A stretch of DNA of 24,075 nt, taken from contig CAAHFI011594310.1 in the NCBI GenBank assembly GCA_900893395.1, positions 1-24,075 on the forward strand, in the 5' to 3' direction. The notes beneath the pieces are model-generated. The model was not told where the DNA came from. It saw only the letters and a list, made by a program, of their open reading frames with translations, and made no database searches. Below are positions 1 to 8,500 of this stretch, piece by piece. Position 1 is the first letter of the stretch, and the number at the start of each line of letters is the position of its first letter. The position numbers and the translations under genes were made by a program. The stretch is from Euglena gracilis (Eukaryota; Euglenozoa; Euglenophyceae; Euglenales; Euglenaceae).

Positions 1-1680
1 CCCCCAAAAACGTTCATTTTCGGCCATTTTCGGCCGAAATCGGCTGCGCCGGCGCCCAAAAACGAGCGCTCTGCCCCGGCTAGATCGGCGATCCTTTACC
101 TAACTGTTGCGAAGGGCGGCGGATAGGCGCAATTTGCCCGGCGGGCGTGCGTAAAAACGCAGCAGTTACCGCCCGGAGGCGCAAAATAGCACGTAAGTAA
201 CGGACCCCCAAAACGTCATTTTTTCGGCCATTTTCGGCCGAAATCGGCTGCGCCGGCGCCCAAAAACGAGCCTCTGCCCCGGCTAGAGGTCGGCGATCCT
301 TTACCTAACTGTTGCGAAGGGCGGCGGGCGGATAGCCGCAATTTTGCCCGCGGCGGCGTTAAAACAGCCGTTACCGCCCGGGAGGCGCAAAATAGCACGT
401 AAGTAACGACGCCCCAAAACGTCATTTTTCGGCCGTTTTCGGCCGAAATCGGCTGCGCCGGCGCTCCAAAAACGAGCGCTCTGCCCCGGCTAGAGGTCGG
501 CGATCCTTTACCTAACTGTTGCGAAGGGCGGCGGGCGGATAGGCGCAATTTTGCCCGCGGCGGGCGTGCGTAAAACGCAGCAGTTACCGCCCGGGAGGCG
601 CAAAATAGCACGTAAGTAACGGACGCCCCAAAACGTCATTTTTCGGCCTTTTCGGCCGAAAATCGGCTGCGCCGGCGCTCCAAAAACGAGCGCTCTGCCC
701 CGCTAGAGGTCGGCGATCCTTTACCTAACTGTTGCGAAGGGCGGCGGCGATAGCGCAATTTTGCCCGCGCGGGCGTGCGTAAAACGCAGCAGTTACCGCC
801 CGGAGGCGCAAAATAGCACGTAAGTAACGGACGCCCCCAAAAACGTCATTTTCGGCCATTTTCGGCCGAAATCGGCTGCGCCGGCGCCCAAAAACGAGCG
901 CTTGCCCCGGCTAGAGGTCGGCGATCCTTTACCTAACTGTTGCGAAGGGCGGCGGCGCGATAGGCGCAATTTTGCCGCGGCGGGCGTGCGTAAAAACGCA
1001 GCAGTTACCGCCCGGGAGGCGCAAAATAGCACGTAAGTAACGGACGCCCCCAAAACGTCATTTTTCGGCCATTTTCGGCCGAAATCGGCTGCGCCGGCGC
1101 CCAAAAACGAGCGCTCTGCCCCGGCTAGAGGTCGGCGATCCTTTACCTAACTGTTGCGAAGGGCGGCGCGATGGCGCAATTTTGCCCGCGGCGGGCGTGC
1201 GTAAAACGCAGCAGTTACCGCCCGGGAGGCGCAAAATAGCACGTAAGTAACGGACGCCCCAAAAACGTCATTTTTCGGCCATTTTCGGCCGAAATCGGCT
1301 GCGCCGGCGCTCCAAAAACGAGCGCTCTGCCCCGGCTAGAGGTCGGCGATCCTTTACCTAACTGTTGCGAAGGGCGGCGGGCGGATAGGCGCAATTTTGC
1401 CCGCGCGGGCGTGCGTAAAACGCAGCAGTTACCGCCCGGGAGGCGCAAAATAGCACGTAAGTAACGGACGCCCCAAAAACGTCATTTTTCGGCCATTTTC
1501 GGCCGAAATCGGCTGCGCCGGCGCTCCAAAAACGAGCGCTCTGCCCCGGCTAGAGGTCGGCGATCCTTTACCTAATGTTGCGAAGGGCGGCGGGCGGATA
1601 GCGCAATTTTGCCCGCGGCGGGCGTGCGTAAAACGCAGCAGTTACCGCCCGGGAGGCGCAAAATAGCACGTAAGTAACGG
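1..1680. repeat. Left segment of the array, indel-rich copies
   Basis: About eight copies have landmark spacings of 205, 207, 213, 208, 214, 211 and 214 bp (mean about 210), shorter and more variable than the core. Most differences are losses of one to four bases in G/C runs, especially in the G-rich block and in the GCCCGCGGCGGGC hairpin. Four of the first six copies read GCGCCCAAAAACG where the core reads GCGCTCCAAAAACG. From about 1680 rightward the copies become regular. This could be an older, less homogenised array flank or a poorly polished stretch of assembly; the sequence alone does not decide. Confidence 0.8.
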
Positions 1681-4600
1681 ACGCCCCAAAAACGTCATTT
1701 TTCGGCCATTTTCGGCCGAAATCGGCTGCGCCGGCGCTCCAAAAACGAGCGCTCTGCCCCGGCTAGAGGTCGGCGATCCTTTACCTAACTGTTGCGAAGG
1801 GCGGCGGGCGGATAGGCGCAATTTTGCCCGCGGCGGGCGTGCGTAAAACGCAGCAGTTACCGCCCGGGAGGCGCAAAATAGCACGTAAGTAACGGACGCC
1901 CCCAAAAACGTCATTTTTCGGCCATTTTCGGCCGAAATCGGCTGCGCCGGCGCTCCAAAAACGAGCGCTCTGCCCCGGCTAGAGGTCGGCGATCCTTTAC
2001 CTAACTGTTGCGAAGGGCGGCGGGCGGATAGGCGCAATTTTGCCCGCGGCGGGCGTGCGTAAAACGCAGCAGTTACCGCCCGGGAGGCGCAAAATAGCAC
2101 GTAAGTAACGGACCCCCAAAAACGTCATTTTTCGGCCATTTTCGGCCGAAATCGGCTGCGCCGGCGCTCCAAAAACGAGCGCTCTGCCCCGGCTAGAGGT
2201 CGGCGATCCTTTACCTAACTGTTGCGAAGGGCGGCGGGCGGATAGGCGCAATTTTGCCCGCGGCGGGCGTGCGTAAAACGCAGCAGTTACCGCCCGGGAG
2301 GCGCAAAATAGCACGTAAGTAACGGACGCCCCAAAAACGTCATTTTTCGGCCATTTTCGGCCGAAATCGGCTGCGCCGGCGCTCCAAAAACGAGCGCTCT
2401 GCCCCGGCTAGAGGTCGGCGATCCTTTACCTAACTGTTGCGAAGGGCGGCGGGCGGATAGGCGCAATTTTGCCCGCGGCGGGCGTGCGTAAAACGCAGCA
2501 GTTACCGCCCGGGAGGCGCAAAATAGCACGTAAGTAACGGACGCCCCAAAACGTCATTTTTCGGCCGTTTTCGGCCGAAATCGGCTGCGCCGGCGCCCAA
2601 AAACGAGCGCTCTGCCCCGGCTAGAGGTCGGCGATCCTTTACCTAACTGTTGCGAAGGGCGGCGGGCGGATAGGCGCAATTTTGCCCGCGGCGGGCGTGC
2701 GTAAAACGCAGCAGTTACCGCCCGGGAGGCGCAAAATAGCACGTAAGTAACGGACGCCCCCAAAAACGTCATTTTTCGGCCATTTTCGGCCGAAATCGGC
2801 TGCGCCGGCGCTCCAAAAACGAGCGCTCTGCCCCGGCTAGAGGTCGGCGATCCTTTACCTAACTGTTGCGAAGGGCGGCGGGCGGATAGGCGCAATTTTG
2901 CCCGCGGCGGGCGTGCGTAAAACGCAGCAGTTACCGCCCGGGAGGCGCAAAATAGCACGTAAGTAACGGACGCCCCCAAAAACGTCATTTTTCGGCCATT
3001 TTCGGCCGAAATCGGCTGCGCCGGCGCTCCAAAAACGAGCGCTCTGCCCCGGCTAGAGGTCGGCGATCCTTTACCTAACTGTTGCGAAGGGCGGCGGGCG
3101 GATAGGCGCAATTTTGCCCGCGGCGGGCGTGCGTAAAACGCAGCAGTTACCGCCCGGGAGGCGCAAAATAGCACGTAAGTAACGGACGCCCCAAAAACGT
3201 CATTTTTCGGCCATTTTCGGCCGAAATCGGCTGCGCCGGCGCTCCAAAAACGAGCGCTCTGCCCCGGCTAGAGGTCGGCGATCCTTTACCTAACTGTTGC
3301 GAAGGGCGGCGGGCGGATAGGCGCAATTTTGCCCGCGGCGGGCGTGCGTAAAACGCAGCAGTTACCGCCCGGGAGGCGCAAAATAGCACGTAATAACGGA
3401 CGCCCCAAAAACGTCATTTTTCGGCCATTTTCGGCCGAAATCGGCTGCGCCGGCGCTCCAAAAACGAGCGCTCTGCCCCGGCTAGAGGTCGGCGATCCTT
3501 TACCTAACTGTTGCGAAGGGCGGCGGGCGGATAGGCGCAATTTTGCCCGCGGCGGGCGTGCGTAAAACGCAGCAGTTACCGCCCGGGAGGCGCAAAATAG
3601 CACGTAAGTAACGGACGCCCCCAAAAACGTCATTTTTCGGCCATTTTCGGCCGAAATCGGCTGCGCCGGCGCTCCAAAAACGAGCGCTCTGCCCCGGCTA
3701 GAGGTCGGCGATCCTTTACCTAACTGTTGCGAAGGGCGGCGGGCGGATAGGCGCAATTTTGCCCGCGGCGGGCGTGCGTAAAACGCAGCAGTTACCGCCC
3801 GGGAGGCGCAAAATAGCACGTAAGTAACGGACGCCCCAAAAACGTCATTTTTCGGCCATTTTCGGCCGAAATCGGCTGCGCCGGCGCTCCAAAAACGAGC
3901 GCTCTGCCCCGGCTAGAGGTCGGCGATCCTTTACCTAACTGTTGCGAAGGGCGGCGGGCGGATAGGCGCAATTTTGCCCGCGGCGGGCGTGCGTAAAACG
4001 CAGCAGTTACCGCCCGGGAGGCGCAAAATAGCACGTAAGTAACGGACGCCCCAAAACGTCATTTTCGGCCATTTTCGGCCGAAATCGGCTGCGCCGGCGC
4101 TCCAAAAACGAGCGCTCTGCCCCGGCTAGAGGTCGGCGATCCTTTACCTAACTGTTGCGAAGGGCGGCGGGCGGATAGGCGCAATTTTGCCCGCGGCGGG
4201 CGTGCGTAAAACGCAGCAGTTACCGCCCGGGAGGCGCAAAATAGCACGTAAGTAACGGACGCCCCAAAAACGTCATTTTTCGGCCATTTTCGGCCGAAAT
4301 CGGCTGCGCCGGCGCTCCAAAAACGAGCGCTCTGCCCCGGCTAGAGGTCGGCGATCCTTTACCTAACTGTTGCGAAGGGCGGCGGGCGGATAGGCGCAAT
4401 TTTGCCCGCGGCGGGCGTGCGTAAAACGCAGCAGTTACCGCCCGGGAGGCGCAAAATAGCACGTAAGTAACGGACGCCCCCAAAAACGTCATTTTTCGGC
4501 CATTTTCGGCCGAAATCGGCTGCGCCGGCGCTCCAAAAACGAGCGCTCTGCCCCGGCTAGAGGTCGGCGATCCTTTACCTAACTGTTGCGAAGGGCGGCG

Positions 4601-5337
4601 GGCGGATAGGCGCAATTTTGCCCGCGGCGGGCGTGCGTAAAACGCAGCAGTTACCGCCCGGGAGGCGCAAAATAGCACGTAAGTAACGGACGCCCCAAAA
4701 CGTCATTTTTCGGCCATTTTCGGCCGAAATCGCTGCGCCGGCGCTCCAAAAACGAGCGCTCTGCCCCGGCTAGAGGTCGGCGATCCTTTACCTAACTGTT
4801 GCGAAGGGCGGCGGGCGGATAGGCGCAATTTTGCCCGCGGCGGGCGTGCGTAAAACGCAGCAGTTACCGCCCGGGAGGCGCAAAATAGCACGTAAGTAAC
4901 GGACGCCCCAAAAACGTCATTTTCGGCCATTTTCGGCCGAAATCGGCTGCGCCGGCGCTCCAAAAACGAGCGCTCTGCCCCGGCTAGAGGTCGGCGATCC
5001 TTTACCTAACTGTTGCGAAGGGCGGGGGCGGATAGGCGCAATTTTGCCCGCGGCGGGCGTGCGTAAAACGCAGCAGTTACCGCCCGGGAGGCGCAAAATA
5101 GCACGTAAGTAACGGACGCCCCAAAAACGTCATTTTTCGGCCATTTTCGGCCGAAATCGGCTGCGCCGGCGCTCCAAAAACGAGCGCTCTGCCCCGGCTA
5201 GAGGTCGGCGATCCTTTACCTAACTGTTGCGAAGGGCGGCGGGCGGATAGGCGCAATTTTGCCCGCGGCGGGCGTGCGTAAAACGCAGCAGTTACCGCCC
5301 GGGAGGCGCAAAATAGCACGTAAGTAACGGACGCCCC

Positions 5338-5371
5338 AAAAACGTCATTTTTCGGCCATTTTCGGCCGAAA
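5338..5371. other. Helically phased A/T tracts with 10-bp TCGGC subrepeat (in every monomer)
   Basis: Unit positions 8-41 contain four A/T tracts: A5 (8-12), T5 (18-22), T4 (29-32) and A3 (39-41). Their centres lie 10, 10.5 and 9.5 bp apart, one helical turn each. In the same stretch TCGGC recurs at 22, 32 and 42, and TTTTCGGCC occurs twice, 10 bp apart, so positions 18-47 look like three degenerate copies of a 10-bp motif. Phased A-tracts are known to curve DNA and to affect nucleosome placement. That this happens here is an inference. The layout recurs in nearly all copies. Confidence 0.75.
5360..5371. other. 12-bp perfect palindrome TTTCGGCCGAAA (per monomer)
   Basis: Unit positions 30-41 equal their own reverse complement and contain CGGCCG. 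It overlaps a second small inverted repeat, GCCGA-AA-TCGGC, at 35-46. The palindrome is kept in almost every copy; it is missing in the damaged copy near 15182. A dimeric DNA-binding protein could use such a site, but none is identified. Confidence 0.8.
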
Positions 5372-5377
5372 TCGGCT

Positions 5378-5387
5378 GCGCCGGCGC
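5378..5387. other. 10-bp perfect palindrome GCGCCGGCGC (per monomer)
   Basis: Unit positions 48-57 equal their own reverse complement. Because the site is pure G/C, copies in the left and right segments lose bases here (for example near 16050, 18172, 21138 and 23478), whereas it is intact in nearly all core copies. It lies seven bases after the phased A/T tracts. Confidence 0.8.
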
Positions 5388-5396
5388 TCCAAAAAC

Positions 5397-5404
5397 GAGC
5401 GCTC
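5397..5404. other. 8-bp perfect palindrome GAGCGCTC (per monomer)
   Basis: Unit positions 67-74 are self-complementary and directly follow the second CCAAAAACG motif of the monomer (59-67). The site is intact in almost all copies; it is altered near 14800 and shortened near 271 and 900. Confidence 0.75.
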
Positions 5405-5475
5405 TGCCCCGGCTAGAGGTCGGCGATCCTTTACCTAACTGTTGCGAAGGGCGGCGGGCGGATAGGCGCAATTTT

Positions 5476-5488
5476 GCCCGCGGCGGGC
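5476..5488. other. Short hairpin GCCCG-CGG-CGGGC (per monomer)
   Basis: Unit positions 146-158 have five-base complementary arms around a three-base loop. It is one of the two most unstable places in the monomer: copies losing one to four bases occur near 351, 768, 6768, 8270, 13843, 16355, 22088 and 23153. Loss is expected from slippage within GC-rich inverted repeats, and equally from base-calling trouble in such sequence. Confidence 0.75.
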
Positions 5489-5489
5489 G

Positions 5490-5502
5490 TGCGTAAAACG
5501 CA
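5490..5502. other. Short hairpin TGCGT-AAA-ACGCA (per monomer)
   Basis: Unit positions 160-172 form a five-base-pair stem with an AAA loop, one base after the preceding hairpin, so the two could stack. Unlike its neighbour it is well kept in nearly all copies. A few in the left and right edges have an extra A in the loop (for example near 153, 992 and 23379). Confidence 0.75.
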
Positions 5503-5510
5503 GCAGTTAC

Positions 5511-5523
5511 CGCCCGGGAGGCG
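5511..5523. other. CCCGGG palindrome inside CGCC/GGCG arms (per monomer)
   Basis: Unit positions 181-193 read as arms CGCC and GGCG around CGGGA, overlapping the six-base palindrome CCCGGG at 183-188. Wider inverted pairs enclose it: GTTAC (176-180) with GTAAC (209-213), and ATTTTGC (141-147) with GCAAAAT (193-199). A transcript of the monomer could therefore fold locally. Copies near 173, 805, 20008 and 23608 lose one G. Confidence 0.65.
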
Positions 5524-8500
5524 CAAAATAGCACGTAAGTAACGGACGCCCCAAAAACGTCATTTTTCGGCCATTTTCGGCCGAAATCGGCTGCGCCGGC
5601 GCTCCAAAAACGAGCGCTCTGCCCCGGCTAGAGGTCGGCGATCCTTTACCTAACTGTTGCGAAGGGCGGCGGGGATAGGCGCAATTTTGCCCGCGGCGGG
5701 CGTGCGTAAAACGCAGCAGTTACCGCCCGGGAGGCGCAAAATAGCACGTAAGTAACGGACGCCCCCAAAAACGTCATTTTTCGGCCATTTTCGGCCGAAA
5801 TCGGCTGCGCCGGCGCTCCAAAAACGAGCGCTCTGCCCCGGCTAGAGGTCGGCGATCCTTTACCTAACTGTTGCGAAGGGCGGCGGGCGGATAGGCGCAA
5901 TTTTGCCCGCGGCGGGCGTGCGTAAAACGCAGCAGTTACCGCCCGGGAGGCGCAAAATAGCACGTAAGTAACGGACGCCCCAAAAACGTCATTTTTCGGC
6001 CATTTTCGGCCGAAATCGGCTGCGCCGGCGCTCCAAAAACGAGCGCTCTGCCCCGGCTAGAGGTCGGCGATCCTTTACCTAATGTTGCGAAGGGCGGCGG
6101 GCGGATAGGCGCAATTTTGCCCGCGGCGGGCGTGCGTAAAACGCAGCAGTTACCGCCCGGGAGGCGCAAAATAGCACGTAAGTAACGGACGCCCCAAAAA
6201 CGTCATTTTCGGCCATTTTCGGCCGAAATCGGCTGCGCCGGCGCTCCAAAAACGAGCGCTCTGCCCCGGCTAGAGGTCGGCGATCCTTTACCTAACTGTT
6301 GCGAAGGGCGGCGGGCGGATAGGCGCAATTTTGCCCGCGGCGGGCGTGCGTAAAACGCAGCAGTTACCGCCCGGGAGGCGCAAAATAGCACGTAAGTAAC
6401 GGACGCCCCAAAAACGTCATTTTTCGGCCATTTTCGGCCGAAATCGGCTGCGCCGGCGCTCCAAAAACGAGCGCTCTGCCCCGGCTAGAGGTCGGCGATC
6501 CTTTACCTAACTGTTGCGAAGGGCGGCGGGCGGATAGGCGCAATTTTGCCCGCGGCGGGCGTGCGTAAAACGCAGCAGTTACCGCCCGGGAGGCGCAAAA
6601 TAGCACGTAAGTAACGGACGCCCCAAAAACGTCATTTTTCGGCCATTTTCGGCCGAAATCGGCTGCGCCGGCGCTCCAAAAACGAGCGCTCTGCCCCGGC
6701 TAGAGGTCGGCGATCCTTTACCTAACTGTTGCGAAGGGCGGCGGGCGGATAGGCGCAATTTTGCCCGCGCGGGCGTGCGTAAAACGCAGCAGTTACCGCC
6801 CGGGAGGCGCAAAATAGCACGTAAGTAACGGACGCCCCAAAAACGTCATTTTTCGGCCATTTTCGGCCGAAATCGGCTGCGCCGGCGCTCCAAAAACGAG
6901 CGCTCTGCCCCGGCTAGAGGTCGGCGATCCTTTACCTAACTGTTGCGAAGGGCGGCGGGCGGATAGGCGCAATTTTGCCCGCGGCGGGCGTGCGTAAAAC
7001 GCAGCAGTTACCGCCCGGGAGGCGCAAAATAGCACGTAAGTAACGGACGCCCCAAAAACGTCATTTTTCGGCCATTTTCGGCCGAAATCGGCTGCGCCGG
7101 CGCTCCAAAAACGAGCGCTCTGCCCCGGCTAGAGGTCGGCGATCCTTTACCTAACTGTTGCGAAGGGCGGCGGGCGGATAGGCGCAATTTTGCCGCGGCG
7201 GGCGTGCGTAAAACGCAGCAGTTACCGCCCGGGAGGCGCAAAATAGCACGTAAGTAACGGACGCCCCAAAAACGTCATTTTTCGGCCATTTTCGGCCGAA
7301 ATCGGCTGCGCCGGCGCTCCAAAAACGAGCGCTCTGCCCCGGCTAGAGGTCGGCGATCCTTTACCTAACTGTTGCGAAGGGCGGCGGATAGGCGCAATTT
7401 TGCCCGCGGCGGGCGTGCGTAAAACGCAGCAGTTACCGCCCGGGAGGCGCAAAATAGCACGTAAGTAACGGACGCCCCCAAAAACGTCATTTTTCGGCCA
7501 TTTTCGGCCGAAATCGGCTGCGCCGGCGCTCCAAAAACGAGCGCTCTGCCCCGGCTAGAGGTCGGCGATCCTTTACCTAACTGTTGCGAAGGGCGGCGGC
7601 GGATAGGCGCAATTTTGCCCGCGGCGGGCGTGCGTAAAACGCAGCAGTTACCGCCCGGGAGGCGCAAAATAGCACGTAAGTAACGGACGCCCCCAAAAAC
7701 GTCATTTTTCGGCCATTTTCGGCCGAAATCGGCTGCGCCGGCGCTCCAAAAACGAGCGCTCTGCCCCGGCTAGAGGTCGGCGATCCTTTACCTAACTGTT
7801 GCGAAGGGCGGCGGGCGGATAGGCGCAATTTTGCCCGCGGCGGGCGTGCGTAAAACGCAGCAGTTACCGCCCGGGAGGCGCAAAATAGCACGTAAGTAAC
7901 GGACGCCCCCAAAAACGTCATTTTTCGGCCATTTTCGGCCGAAATCGGCTGCGCCGGCGCTCCAAAAACGAGCGCTCTGCCCCGGCTAGAGGTCGGCGAT
8001 CCTTTACCTAACTGTTGCGAAGGGCGGCGGGCGGATAGGCGCAATTTTGCCCGCGGCGGGCGTGCGTAAAACGCAGCAGTTACCGCCCGGGAGGCGCAAA
8101 ATAGCACGTAAGTAACGGACGCCCCCAAAAACGTCATTTTTCGGCCATTTTCGGCCGAAATCGGCTGCGCCGGCGCTCCAAAAACGAGCGCTCTGCCCCG
8201 GCTAGAGGTCGGCGATCCTTTACCTAACTGTTGCGAAGGGCGGCGGGCGGATAGGCGCAATTTTGCCCGCGCGGGCGTGCGTAAAACGCAGCAGTTACCG
8301 CCCGGGAGGCGCAAAATAGCACGTAAGTAACGGACGCCCCAAAAACGTCATTTTTCGGCCATTTTCGGCCGAAATCGGCTGCGCCGGCGCTCCAAAAACG
8401 AGCGCTCTGCCCCGGCTAGAGGTCGGCGATCCTTTACCTAACTGTTGCGAAGGGCGGCGGGCGGATAGGCGCAATTTTGCCCGCGGCGGGCGTGCGTAAA

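Larger units (their letters stand above)
5331..5545. repeat. Reference monomer of the satellite (215 bp, consensus-like)
   Basis: This copy equals the majority sequence of the uniform core and serves here as the coordinate system: unit position p is window base 5330+p. It starts at ACGCCCC and ends at AAGTAACGG. Composition is 64 C and 67 G of 215. In order it holds: phased A/T tracts (8-41), a 10-bp palindrome (48-57), an A5 tract (61-65), an 8-bp palindrome (67-74), the GGCGATCC landmark (92-99), a G-rich block GGGCGGCGGGCGG (119-131), two short hairpins (146-158 and 160-172), and a CCCGGG palindrome (183-188). The start point is arbitrary, because a tandem array has no natural unit boundary. 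215 is not a multiple of three, which weighs against a coding repeat. Confidence 0.95.

Noticed and set aside
3329-3565. 78-codon plus-strand open frame
   Set aside because: It opens only because of a one-base loss (TAATAACGG) near 3392 in one copy; it is the satellite in another frame.
5408-5430. tRNA- or SINE-like internal promoter boxes around GGCTAGAGGTCGGCGATCC
   Set aside because: The A-box-like part lacks the required A, and the B-box-like part differs in length and several fixed bases; no tRNA fold or A-rich tail is present.
5476-5502. Rho-independent terminator formed by the two adjacent hairpins
   Set aside because: The stems are only five base pairs and no T-run follows on either strand; a bacterial regulatory reading does not fit a 24-kb satellite.
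7577-8314. 245-codon minus-strand open frame with a 72-residue repeat
   Set aside because: It is the satellite read through successive 216-bp units. Neighbouring 215-bp units break the same frame, and there is no domain, codon signal or protein family resemblance.
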